Shown here: positions 11,471 through 22,290 of the stretch, piece by piece
Layout of the letters: every line of letters starts with the position of its first letter
Position numbering within the stretch: the first letter of the stretch is position 1
Origin: Ophioderma brevispina
Lineage: Eukaryota > Echinodermata > Ophiuroidea > Amphilepidida > Ophiodermatidae
DNA length: 64,000 nucleotides
Direction: 5' to 3'
Assembly (NCBI GenBank): GCA_023653785.1
Contig: JAMKCH010019751.1
Location: forward strand, 1-64,000
Notes under the pieces: generated by a model
Database searches by the model: none
Seen by the model: only the letters and a program-made list of their open reading frames with translations
What the model was told of the DNA's origin: nothing
Position numbers and translations under genes: made by a program

Positions 11471-13048
11471 CCCGGGTGGATCATTTTCATAACAACAAAG
11501 GGGGGTATCATCCGTGTCCAAGACTCCACGTAAAAAAGGGTAGTTTTTTCAGATCAGGCACGTTACGTACTTAATCGTGAAAAGGGTCAATAAAATCACC
11601 CAAATCCAGAAAAAGGGTTATATTTTCTAAAGGAGGATTGGCGCATTAGGGTCCATATTCATTTCAGCATAAAAAATTTAAAAAAAGTGTTCCGGAATTC
11701 TGTCTTGTCTTCAAACCTGTGTGCTTTCATATCCCTAAATTTCCCAACTTTTCAGCGCTACGCGCGGTAAAGAATCCATGCACATGATTTTTAGTACAGG
11801 CCTATCACTTACCCATGAAACGGACACGTTTAAGAAATTAAAACTCACTAATTTATTCAATGTCAGTCAATTCTAGGTTTTTAACTTTTAAAATAACTTT
11901 TGGGACATATTTGGGTGCATAATTGCGCGGATTCCGCAATTTTCGGGGAAATGCCGATTTGTCGCTGCGTGCAATGGCGGGAAATAAGTGCCCGAAAATA
12001 ACGTTCTCTAAATGCAGAATTCTCCCGAATCCTTAACCCTGGAAAGTCTTGAAAACTAAAGACCTTCAAGGTTTCTGCAACCCGCCCCGTGCCGCTTACG
12101 AAATCTCATGAACACCTTAATGTTATGATTAGTTCAAGAACCGTTAGGCCTACATTGCATAGACCGATATTTTCTGGTTAGACGTCGATCATTGGCCTAT
12201 ATGCATTTTAAGGTTAACCACTTACACATATCAAATTGTTTTTTATCAATTGCATGAGAACATGTATTTCGTAAGGAAAAACATTGCTTGGCATGGGTTC
12301 TGCGCTTCGCGCGCTGCGGAGAGAGAGAGAGACGGCACCCCCTCCCGCGCCATTACTCATATGAATTTTTATCCTGTGGACCACTTTACCCATCTAAGTA
12401 TGTTTTACTTTTTATAAGACCGTTCATCCTCTATTTTGTTATAGTGAATCACATACAAATTTCAAATTTATATTTCTATCATTCAAAATGCATGAAAAGT
12501 GCGTTTGGAAAGTGAAGATGCATGTAGCGCAATGGCCACTCAACAACCATATCCATATCGTCGACTTTTTTCAACTAGTCGTGTCGCCGTCCTGAGAATT
12601 GTTGGATACGCCCCTGGCTCAAATGCATTCCCTTTAAATCCTCCTCGGATATATATCCTGGCTGAAACAATTAAACTTCCCAGACATTTTTTGAATTACA
12701 CCAAGCTCAGACAAGCCTCTCTGGCGTCCAAAAGAATATGGTTTGGGCGTTTTTTAAGTTTATAAAAAACAAAAAAAAAAGAAATGGGGTAATAATAGCA
12801 ATCAATACTTGTTTAGGGTATGGAGAAAGCCCAAATCCTTGTTAGGGTATGCCAAAATGGCGCTATGATACCTTGTTTAGGGGCGGCAAAATTCCATCAA
12901 GTTACTTGTTTAGGGGGTAGCTAATATGCGCTGATGATACGTGTTTAGGGGTTGAACATTCAAGCTTCGAAAATACGTATTTAGGGTGCCTTTTGTCAGT
13001 GCTTGGACACGGATGATACCCCCTTTGTCATGAGAAGTGGCCCCCCGG
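11471..13048. mobile_element. 1.58-kb inverted-repeat element with 10-bp target duplication
   Basis: The direct repeat GGGAATTTAT lies immediately outside both ends (11461-11470 and 13049-13058). The termini are inverted repeats of about 50 bp: the left reads CCCGGGTGGATCATTTTCAT then GGGGGGTATCATCCGTGTCC, and the right gives nearly the same in reverse complement. A 10-bp duplication falls in the 9-11 bp range typical of Mutator-like elements. That assignment is inference, because no transposase is present. The interior holds a 34-bp minisatellite near the right end and otherwise unrecognised sequence. The element lies inside the larger inverted repeat 10859-14002. Confidence 0.7.
12806..13011. 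repeat. 34-bp minisatellite, six degenerate units
   Basis: The motif TTGTTTAGGG recurs six times at intervals of about 33-36 bp as TTGTTTAGGG, TTGTTAGGG, TTGTTTAGGGG, TTGTTTAGGGGG, GTGTTTAGGGG and GTATTTAGGG. Units often end in GATAC or similar. The array abuts the right inverted terminus of the element at 11471-13048 and is probably a subterminal repeat of it. TTTAGGG resembles a telomere unit, but the 34-bp periodicity argues against telomeric origin. Confidence 0.7.
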
Positions 13049-13639
13049 GGGAATTTATCTAGCTTTATGGTAGGCAGATTCAATTTTGTGATATTTGTAC
13101 TTCTTTGAGTTTCGTGAATAGTTAATTTGGTCAGTGGGGTCGGAGAGGGTGGTGCCTACGAATGAGGCATGTGTTAAAGGCTAGGGATTTTTGATTATTT
13201 CGGGGCTTTTGAATTTTTTTTTGTTTTATATCTTTGTAACCGTGCCATGTATTAAGATAAAATAACATTTCATTTGTGTGTTATTTATGTGGCGTTCATT
13301 TTGACTCATGGACAACAGTTTAAGCTATGATGTTAATTGAAGTAAACATAGACTGCCCAAAATTTTGATACTTTTTACATAAAAACAATCACTTTTCCAC
13401 CATATGATACTTGTGGTTAGACCTGTATATGCACATAAAGCTGCATATTTGTTTCCTTACATTTTTGCTTTACAACAATATATAGTTTTATAGGGATCTA
13501 CAAAAAAAATATTGATGACTTACTCTAATTTAAGTGTAAAAAACGTGTAATATTTGGTAGTTTCAAGAATTTTGTTTGTAACCACATTTGCTCCACTCAA
13601 TGCCGAATGACCTTATTAGCGGGTGAGTAATGTTGACAG

Positions 13640-14002
13640 TTATCTGTGCATAAAAATTCAAAAACGGCCGCATTTAAAAAATTTATGCAAATTAATGGTC
13701 AATATATGGCATAATACTTAATTGATGATCTAGTTGTGTTATCTGACCCTGAAAACATATGCATAGACGCAAGACATGAAGTCTTTACAAGCCTTAAAAT
13801 CGTGAGTATGTACAAAAAATGTTTAAAATGGCGGCCATTTTTGATTTATGCAAAATAGGCACTACTTCCCCTAAAATTAGCTTTGGGGACCGGCAAGATT
13901 TGGAATCAGCATAAAATTTGGCATCTAGACAAACACGTTTCAATTGCGTTTACTCAAAAATGCCTTCGACTAGTTTTTTTTGATAAATGGAACCAGTCTA
14001 TT
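13640..14002 (-). repeat. Right arm of the 3.1-kb inverted-repeat structure
   Basis: In reverse complement this arm reads TAGACTGGTTCCATTT, GAAGGCATTTTTGAGTAAA, CCGGTCCCCAAAGCTAA, TTAAGGCTTGTAAAGACTT and CGTCTATGCATATGTTTTC. This is the same order as the left arm at 10859. The arms are clearly diverged, by substitutions as well as indels, so the structure is older than the element nested in it or belongs to a separate insertion pair. Confidence 0.65.
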
Positions 14003-14009
14003 TACTTGA

Positions 14010-15340
14010 AGTGGGGGGGTCTCAAACAAAAAAGTATATGAGGCCATAGCAAGCACATTACTTTATGATAATTCATATCAAATCCCTAAAGGTCTTTTAA
14101 GACGTTTAGATTTTACAAATCAAGGAAATTTCACCAATTTAAACTAACCTGTGGCTAAATATGTATGATTGCTAGACTTTTCTTTACCAACAATAAAGCT
14201 TTCAGGACTTTATATAACTTTGTCCAATTGATCCAACTGGTTCAGTGTTCCATACATCCTCTAGTCCCAATCTGCTCAAATCAATATATTGTTGATGTCA
14301 TTGCCCTAGTGAATGGTAGCAGTGACATCATATTCCTGTTTAAATTGAAGTAAAATTAACTGCAACAAAAATACCAGGAAGTTGTCGAAGCTTAGCTTTC
14401 AATTTTTAGTGCAATTAGAAACTTTCAAATTGTGCATGTTTATGTGCTAAATAGTTATTTTACTGTATTGTAAACCAATAAAGCTTCCTGGGATTGGTCT
14501 AGCTCTCTACTATCAAAGCAGAAGTTTTACTCGAAATTTTGAATATGCAGAAGTTGGCAGTTTTAGCAGTATACAAGCAGATTACAATATATTGTAGTAT
14601 GCAAACAGGTTTATAGTTAGAAGCATAAGGAATTTTTGCCTAAATATTTTGGAGAACCTCGGTCAAATAATGCCTGGCCGGCGATGGGAGCCAAAACGGC
14701 AAACTTCAGCATGATAATCAGACCTTTCTGCAGATTGCCATTTTTTGGAAGGGGGGCGTCCGCACCCATCACCCCTAGCTACGGCCCCGCAAGAAGAACA
14801 GGATCCCATGCATGGTGGTCCATCAGACAACGTTCTCACCATAGAGAGACTTACATGTCACCGTCCCAAAAACTTTCGTGTATCTTTCCGCCAGCTAGTG
14901 GTCTTGATTCGTCTGTTCGATTATCTACGACAAAAATGAGCTGCTTTCGCTAATTTACCATGAGAGTCGACTTCACAACGCAGGCTTCTGTCTATAAGCC
15001 ACGCGCTAGAATATTTTGAAAATGTTTTAGGAGCTTATGGTTGTCTATGTACCATATTGTTCAGCATTTTAGAAATCAAATGATTGCAACGTGTTTTGAT
15101 AATGTTCACACTCTCCACTCTTACGACGCCACATGATTTCCCCGACTACGCTTGAAGGGATTTGAAACCTTATCTCATGCGGTTTTGATACTTCCCCATT
15201 ATGTCAACAACCAACATTATACCGGGTTAAGAGTTAAATAGGTTATTAATACTTCAGGCATAACTCTTTATTGAGTATGATTATTGTTGTATACGAATTC
15301 CGAGCTGAAATACATGTGCAAAGATATGTTATGTGAATCG
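14010..15340. other. Non-coding stretch
   Basis: No supported gene. At about 14748-14795 a G-run followed by CCCTAGCTACGGCCCCGC resembles, in reverse complement, the GGGGCCGTAGCTAGGGG start common to hAT-like MITEs, but no matching partner end was found. Overlapping plus-strand open frames at 14636-14953 have no recognisable domains. Confidence 0.4.
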
Positions 15341-15343
15341 TTC

Positions 15344-15403
15344 ACAACTTGTTGAACTGCTTCACTAACTCGTTTGTCACATGGAAGCAGTTCAACGTGT
15401 TGT
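15344..15403. repeat. Hairpin with 20-bp arms
   Basis: ACAACTTGTTGAACTGCTTC and, after about 20 bp, GAAGCAGTTCAACGTGTTGT are reverse complements with two mismatches; the inner 13 bp are perfect. It lies at the 5' side of a diverged direct duplication (15463 and 15801). Confidence 0.7.
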
Positions 15404-15462
15404 TGATAACACCAATTTTTTCAACTCGGCTTTTCGCCCCTGCATTTCCGATTCTGGATTCT

Positions 15463-15850
15463 GGCGTCGTCTGCAAGAAGTGCAGAAAGCACATAGGGTC
15501 CTCTGGCTGCAGTAAGAACCTATCCCATGTATTTCAAATGGACCTAGGCAATAACATCATAGTTGGTACTGCAGACTCCCTAAGCAGTCTCATTGTTTTT
15601 AATTGTTTTGTCGTATAGGCTTTGATTGATTTCTTTCATCCAGGTCCTTCTTATACACTCAGGAGCTTAGTGGCTCAATGGTGATTAATGGTTGTGTAAT
15701 GTCCACCCTAGGTCCAATTGCACACAAACTGGGGGAGCTAGAGACTTACGCATTACTCTGGTCGTATGCTTGAGGTGTATGTGTTGTTTGGTATATCTGT
15801 GTGTCGTCTGCCAGAATTGCAGAAGCACTAGGGATTACTCTGCCTGCAAA
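15463..15850. repeat. Diverged direct duplication about 340 bp apart
   Basis: GTCGTCTGCAAGAAGTGCAG followed by AAAGCACATAGGG and CTCTGGCTGCA (15466-15515) recurs near 15803-15848 as GTCGTCTGCCAGAATTGCAG, AAGCACTAGGG and CTCTGCCTGCA. The two blocks suggest a diverged tandem copy of a roughly 340-bp unit. No coding function recognised. Confidence 0.5.
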
Positions 15851-16440
15851 AAAATTAATAAATTTACACATTTAATTATTTGATTATAATGTTCTGTTTC
15901 TGTCATCCGGTCGGAACTTTATCTGGTAATAACTAACTTCGTTTTTCTAACAACCTCAAAATTTAATATTGTGCTCAATATGGCCACCTTTACCAATCTT
16001 TCAAACTTTTAGTTTCCATTATCTGTAATATGTTTAAGGTACATCAATCCAGAAGTATAATCAAATGTAATTCATCTCTATCTATATAGATCTTTGAAAA
16101 TTTAGAAAATTCCAATCTGATATTTTGCTTCATTAGCATGCTCTCCCATTTCAAGTAGTGGGGGGGGGGCATATTTCCACTGTCAAGGATTTAAAAAAAA
16201 ACCTCTTCATTTCCAAACCTGTTGTATATTTGGTTATTTACTCAATAAATTGTGTAACCCAATCCAATACAAACATCATTTGTATTAGTGGCTTATCAAT
16301 AAAGGCAAAGCGTTTACTTCGTTGGTCTAACAACGATAAGATGACAGATTTGAGGCAATGAACCTTGAGGTAAAAACATCCTATAAATCTTAGTGTAAGA
16401 AACAGTGCACAATCTAATAAAAACAATACTTGAGAAAAAG

Positions 16441-16991
16441 ACACTGCAAAAACTGGGTGTTAAAATTTTAACCAAGTCGTGTCAAGCTTGTTGGTTTTAG
16501 TTTCTTCTGGTGTTGAATTTAGGATTTAACAGGAGGGCCGCTCGGTGTTGGTGCATAATTTAAATTATGGATGTGGTGTTGTTTTATTATTTGTTTGGGG
16601 TCAGCGGTTATAATAGAAGCACAAACTAACAAAATCAAGCAGTTTCCGCAAAATAGCACACGTTCAAATATAAATGTTAAACAACCAAAGTTTGGTGTTT
16701 AATTAACACCAGAGGGAGTTGTCCCGTATTGACTCCGGGGAGTGGTTTAAATTACACCAGTAGTGGCAATTTGACACCCTGCAGTGTTAAAAAAATGATT
16801 AACACCATATGTGGTGTAAATTAACACCAGTCGTGTCAATAGCAGACAATTGTACACCACAAATGATGTTATAACACTAACATGGTGTATTCTAACACCA
16901 GTGGGTGTTGTCCCGTATTGACTCCAGGACCAGGATGGTTTTAAAATTTACACCCACGGATTTTACAGTAACCTTCCAGTTTTTGCAGTGT
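16441..16991. mobile_element. MITE with ACACTGCAAAAACTGG inverted ends
   Basis: The left end ACACTGCAAAAACTGGGTGT and the right end CCAGTTTTTGCAGTGT are inverted repeats. The interior is built of AACACCAG/GGTGTTAA variants in both orientations, and the block TTGTCCCGTATTGACTCC occurs twice about 190 bp apart. Size is about 550 bp with no coding capacity. No convincing target duplication was seen, so superfamily is uncertain; ends of this kind occur in hAT- and mariner-type MITEs. Confidence 0.65.
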
Positions 16992-18387
16992 ATATGCCAA
17001 TAAGGAAACTAAATAAAATAATGCTCAACTCTTTGGAAATGGTGCAAATTTCACTGCTTTCTTAGAACAAACGATGGACCTGGATCCTAGTAAGTTTATT
17101 TTGTGTATTTTAATGAATTGTTTAAGATTATGATTGAGAGGCAAGAACGTTGGGATATTTTTTATTTAATTTTTTACCGTGGTAAATGCTGAAGTTTCAA
17201 TTTACACATTTATCAGGCATGTGCTTTATTTTAGTATACTTTTGGCGGGAATATTTGGTAAATATTTTATATTTCTTGGAAGAAAATTGCCGTAAGATTA
17301 TATTAATTGGTTGGAAGAAATGTGAAGAATATTGGCATTAAATACTTATTTGAAAAGGAGATTATCTTTTAAATTATAGGCTACATCTCATGAAATTCAT
17401 GAACTGCCTTGGACAATTGGAATTTTTTTGTTTTTTGAAAAAAATGCCTCAATCATTTTCAAACCAAATTAGATACGTTAGTAATATATTTTCAAATTGA
17501 ATATTATAGTTCAAAGGTTATTAAATTTAGTGAGACTTCTATAGTCTAATAAACATTTTTTAAATGATTTGAATTGGGATAATTTATCATGAAGAATTTC
17601 AGTTTACGAGATAATGTTATTATATTTCATTCAACCAACTTATGGAGTCTGTATTAATATGCAGAATTTAATATGGCGAATTTAATGAGACCAGAATCAT
17701 TACCAAACTCATGATAAACCAAAACCTTGTGTGTGCAATGCAAAAAACTGGACCTACAGATTATTAGTGCTGTATTGCTCTTTTTTCTTTCTGTAGTCCA
17801 CCGTTGGTGTTGGTTTTTCACTTATTTCACACCATAGTTGGTATTGGATTCTGGGTTTCCCTTATTTTGCTGTAATTCCACTAATTTTGAAAGAAGAGCC
17901 GGGGTTTATGGTCATCACACTACTACGTAAGGACTTTTCTATTATAAACTCATCTGTCTGTAGAATTGGTGAAGCTAACCAAACAAGAAAAAATTAGCAT
18001 TCCAACTATGGCGGCGCACATTTTGGGTAAGTCATTTACTATGGTCATCACTTAAGGTATGCTTTACACCTTTCCATGGACATTTGCCATATACGCACAG
18101 TGAATTCACTTCATCAATGGACATTGACCGCATTTAAAGTGTAATAACCAGGGACTATATTTGTATCAAAATATTAAATATGAATGGATACAGACTTTGC
18201 TAAATAACTTGTATTTTTTTTTTGAAATTATTTTTTTTTTGTATATAATAAATATCTCAGAACTTAATCATAGCAGTAATCATTGTCCAGGTGGTTGTAT
18301 CCTATTGTCTAGTTGAGTGATATATTAGTATGGGGTGACAGTGTCCTTCTTTGTTAAGTATGGAATTGGCCTATATGCCTTTGACCC
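16992..18387. other. AT-rich non-coding stretch
   Basis: No supported gene, repeat boundary or RNA. Long T and A runs occur near 17425 and 18215-18240. Confidence 0.4.
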
Positions 18388-18391
18388 TTAA

Positions 18392-18716
18392 AGGTGCATT
18401 TCGTGATTGCAGCCCCGCCCCCTCTGTTTTATTCATTGTTTCCATTAAATATCCTTGAGAAAAACATATGCACAAAATTTAATTTGATCCCGATCTTGCG
18501 GTTGTGTTACGAGCAATGCTTGTTTCCCACGGTCCCATAGGCCACTGTTCTGTACTTTCTGTCCGTTTTCGGCCAACTATACAAATTGCGAATTTCTTAA
18601 GAATACACCACAATTTGCACGCAAGATTCGGTACACATGGATTACTAATCCTAACGTTTTTTTCAGATATATAAAAATCTCACTTTTTTTAGGTAATTGG
18701 GGTCACGTAATGCCCT
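18392..18716. mobile_element. TTAA-flanked MITE (piggyBac/Kolobok-type)
   Basis: TTAA at 18388-18391 and 18717-18720 flanks ends AGGTGCATTTCGTGA (left) and, in reverse complement on the right, AGGGCATTACGTGACC. About 325 bp, non-coding. A TTAA duplication is typical of piggyBac and Kolobok superfamilies; which one cannot be decided from the ends. Confidence 0.6.
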
Positions 18717-18785
18717 TTAAAAATCCATATATGGTTATTTTTGTTTTGTTAACATGCTCCACTTCAAATTGGTAACCAATATGCC

Positions 18786-18946
18786 TGGGTGAGCCACAAT
18801 TTGCCAACCCACTTTACTCTGCTCCCAGTTGAATTCGGGCAGCCTTGACGGAATAAGTAGAAAAACAGTCTCAACTTGCACTTTATTCCGTCCAGCTGCT
18901 AATTCAACTGGGAGCACATACAGTTGGGTGCGCAATTGTGGCTACC
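18786..18946. repeat. Palindromic element with about 65-bp arms
   Basis: GGGTGAGCCACAATTTGCC, CTCCCAGTTGAATT and a CCTTGACGGAATAA block (18790-18860) are followed by their reverse complements in reverse order: TTATTCCGTCCAG, AATTCAACTGGGAG, GCGCAATTGTGGCTACCC. The left arm's outer flank (ATGCCTGGGTGAGCC) matches the reverse complement of 19161-19185. The palindrome therefore appears to continue beyond the hAT-like MITE at 18947-19160, indicating insertion into a pre-existing palindrome. Confidence 0.65.
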
Positions 18947-19160
18947 CAGTGGCGTAACAGGCGGGCAGGGGGGCACCTTGCCCCCCCCCCCCCTTCCGAC
19001 TTTGGGCCGGAAACAATTGCCAAAAAATCTGCTAAATCAGCGTTTTTTAGCCCTCTGACCGGGAAAAATGGCCTTTTGGCCCCCCTGGAAAGAAGGGAAA
19101 ATTTTCCCAAGATGGGGAAATTTCCCCCTCAGAGCGGGGCAGGCCCGTTTACGCCCATTG
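18947..19160. mobile_element. hAT-like MITE inserted in a palindrome
   Basis: The left end CAGTGGCGTAACAGGCGGGC and the right end, in reverse complement CAATGGGCGTAAACGGGCC, are inverted repeats. GCTACCC (18941-18947) and GCTTACCC (19161-19168) look like an 8-bp target duplication with one base lost. The CAGTGGCGTA start and 8-bp duplication fit hAT. The interior is C- and G-run rich; the open frames on both strands here are by-products. Confidence 0.65.
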
Positions 19161-19185
19161 GCTTACCCATATGCAATGGCCCTGT

Positions 19186-20869
19186 TCTTCTTCTGAGACC
19201 ATTAAAACCTAGAAATTGTTATCTGTAATAATATTATATATATAATATTGTTATATAATCCAAAATCGTTAGAGACAGAAAAGCATGAATATGAGATAAT
19301 ACAGCCTTGGCTATTATACTCGATCGACGTGATAGCGTTTTCGTCCTCCCCATGGAGTTTTGGACCTATTCAATAGTCCGAAGGGAAAGTGAAGATATTC
19401 ATTCCGTGCCACACCGTTTAATCTGGGAGGCCACTCCAGTCATTTAACTCCTCACCTCCCCACGAAATCCAATTTCATTCATGTATGGTAACGCCCTAGT
19501 AAGTTACCAAAATTAACCCCAGCCCTATAGGGGTGGTACTAATGAGGTGCATATAACTTTTAATTTCACATTGCAGAATGGCCCAACTATTCCCTTATTT
19601 TAATTGTAATAACATTAAAAACATATGAGACCATTTCCCGGAATTGTAGCCCTTTTTAATATTTGACCCTGTACCGCTAAATTTAACCTTTGACGTACAA
19701 TAACGGTTAGTCAGAAGAAATGGCACAACCTATACCTTTTTTTAATCCTTGCGACACATACGAACATTTGTATGCAATTCAACACATTGGACACACTGTC
19801 AATTTTTGACCCTGTATATTTGTTGCACAGCCCTAGCACGCTTAAGCACCCCTATAGAGAATGGACATCTACATTTTCGTGTATGCATGTAGAGGTAGCC
19901 CTGGGTATCAATGCCTCTTTGCCCCCCCCCCCCCCAGGTGGTACCGACCAACATGCCTTGCTCACCCACTCTAGTTTGTTATAAAGAGAAAGGCCGTGGC
20001 AACAATTTTAAATTCAAAAAATTTGGACTTTGGCACAATACTGATCGAAACTCCGCATACTTTTGTCCACTGTATTCCAATTCCAGTGCCAAAAAAATGC
20101 ATTTTACTGCAGTGGTGTCAGCCAAGTGAACAAACTGACCCTCTTTGATCTGTTATCCTAAACAACTTCATACAACTCACACGTAAGGATTCATTTGACC
20201 AAACTTCGATGATCATAGTCAGGGGGACTATGGTCTAAGTACTGCCTGACCGTAAAAGGTGGTATGGACACAAGTATTTTTGCATGAAAAGAGAGATTTC
20301 TAGGGTGTGTAGAATAAGAATCTGCTGGTGCCACCGGGGCATCCTTGAGCATTTTGAAGAAACCAAGATGTCATCGAGATAAATGATAATTATATATTCA
20401 ACCCTATATTATCAAACTATGGAGTGACTAGAGTTGTATATAGGGATTCAATGAGCAAGTGTATGGCACTTGTAACATTAAGTCTACGTCAAATTCAAAA
20501 TGGGAAGCCAAATCCACTAATTTTAAAATATGCTATAGAACAGCAAATACATGCGAAAAAAATAGACTGAAGTACTTGATCTGTTGTTAACACGCATAAG
20601 GTATTTCGATACTTTTAAGTTGTAACATGACGTCAATCAATATGGCAGCCAAAAAACGGGATAGCTTTTAATACTCAACTGTATGGTCACAGAAGGTTCT
20701 ACCTATCACCATTCACTTTCTTGTTGGAAGAATAATGTGAAGCATTTCAGAAATGATTCAGGTTACTGCTATCATAACCCTTAACATCATACCTCACAAA
20801 ATGTCCATCCAATTTAAGTCACTGATTGGCGCTTTACATATTTACAATGAATTCCAATGACCCCTACAT
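19186..20869. other. Non-coding stretch with C-run and a repeat fragment
   Basis: There is an AT palindrome near 19228-19258 and a C-run at 19922-19936. At about 20322-20368 a fragment reading GAATCTGCTGG..GGCATCCTTGAGCATTTTGA resembles the stretch at 40640-40690 in repeat unit R1. No gene recognised. Confidence 0.4.
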
Positions 20870-20995
20870 GAAATTAACCTTCTCGCCCCCGGTTTACCCA
20901 AATGGCACACCCCTAAAGAATCATAAATGGACCCCTACATGACATAACTTCTTGGCCATGGTACCCCAAATGGCACACCTAAAGGAAATCACACC
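20870..20995. repeat. Two-unit tandem duplication of about 64 bp
   Basis: ACCCCTACATGAAATTAACC, a CCCAAATGGCACACC block and CTAAAGAATCA are followed directly by a second copy: ACCCCTACATGACATAACTT, CCCAAATGGCACACC, TAAAGGAAATCA. The first pair is preceded by TGAATTCCAATG and the second by TCATAAATGG. Confidence 0.65.
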
Positions 20996-21049
20996 GAGTT
21001 GGTTATAGTGAATGGGCTATTCCGAAAAACTGCCCCCCCTCTATAGAGA

Positions 21050-21365
21050 AGCGACGGAATCCAGATTGTTGTTCATTTTTGCAAGCTGGAATTCCCAGAA
21101 AATTTAATGTCTTAAACGGGGTGGGAATTCCAGCCCCAGTTTAGGTATAGAGGGTGAGGGAATTCCAGTTGTTTTTACATGTTCAGAGGAAAATTCAGGA
21201 AAAAAATCAATATTGTTTCAAACCCTCTCTACCCCTAACCATAATCCTCTTGGAATTCCATGTTTTTTACATTGGTCGCTAGGAATTCCTGGAGATTACG
21301 GAAGTAGTGTCTGGAATTCCTGGTACTTTACGGAAGGTAGCGTCTGGAATTCCAGATAATTCATT
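21050..21365. repeat. GGAATTCC-rich minisatellite
   Basis: GGAATTCC or GAATTCC recurs about eight times in 300 bp. At the right end a 33-bp unit GGAATTCCTGG..TTACGGAAG..GTCT repeats about two and a half times (21279, 21312, 21345). EcoRI recognition sites (GAATTC) therefore cluster unusually densely here. Confidence 0.7.
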
Positions 21366-21894
21366 GCAAGGATACCAGGGAACTTCGATATTTGGAACAA
21401 AAAATGTTTGCTCCTCTATGGGGGGGGGGGGGGGGGTTTGGAAAGCCAATATGCATATTTAATCTTCATTTAAAGCACCAATCATTTGCCCAAAAATCAT
21501 TTGTGCATGATGACCCTTCAAATGCCCACCCCTCATGTCTCCTCTTTCGGATCATTTTAATGAAGGTTTTATCAAACCCATACGACAAACTTTTTAAAAT
21601 ACAAATGAATAAATGAAGAATACATATGTGCCAAGTTCAAATGAGTTCTATATCATATTACAAGCATTTTACTCTTTAAAATTTACAAAACTGGCAAATT
21701 CATTGAAAATGTTTAAAACACTTAAAACTTAAAAATGGGTAAAAATGGCATACGTAGAAGATCATTTGATTATGGATGTTTGGAATGAAAGGGAAGTCCC
21801 CTCTTCTCCCTAGAACATAAAAGTGAGTTCTTGAAACGCTGTGTCACCTGCATTTTGTGATCCATCTTTAACTCCTATTTAAAACAACCTAAGA
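21366..21894. other. Non-coding stretch with G-run
   Basis: A run of about 17 G lies at 21420-21437. No gene or repeat boundary is visible. Confidence 0.4.
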
Positions 21895-22290
21895 AGGAAC
21901 TTTGCAATAGACCCTTGACCTATTCTGATGGTAGGTTTTCATGTTGTATGAGGCCCAAGTTTGTAGTTGCAATTGGACTCAACTTCTCCAAATTTGCCTA
22001 TTTGACGTTTTCAGTCCATTTTTAAACTTAAATGACCACCTTTGACCTAATGACATTAGGAAGGTTCCACGGGAGCATTATTTTGACCCAAGTCCCTGAG
22101 CAATGGACTTCTCAAATGAGGCGTTAATAGAGTGTTTCACCCTGTTTTTCGAACCATACCTTATATAAGGACCCATGACTCATTATCTGTAGAGGTTCCC
22201 AAAGGGCATCTATGACCCAAATTGCTGGAGTCATTTGACTTCTCAGAAAACTGGAACCCCCCACACCACCACACACAATTTGAAAATATG
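21895..22290. repeat. Diverged tandem array, period about 130-140 bp
   Basis: Three diverged units share, in order, AGGTTCC or AGGTTTTC, GGGCAT-like, GACCCAAGT or GGCCCAAGT, a CTGAGCAAT-like block and ACTTCTC. The array ends ATATGGCCAGACGGACAGAC, the kind of GACAGAC tail seen also at the end of the array at 33815-34340. Parts of minus-strand open frames lying here (22161-22605) are not supported as protein. Confidence 0.5.

Noticed and set aside
12806..13011. Telomere-like TTTAGGG repeats
   Set aside because: Spacing is about 34 bp and the repeats lie inside a transposon-like element, so neither a telomere nor an interstitial telomeric repeat.
14636..14953. Two overlapping plus-strand open frames of 105 and 64 codons
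   Set aside because: They share sequence in different frames and include a G-run and a CCCTAGCTACGGCCCC block typical of MITE ends.
18938..19228. 96-codon Pro-rich open frame
   Set aside because: It is generated by C-runs inside the hAT-like MITE at 18947-19160.
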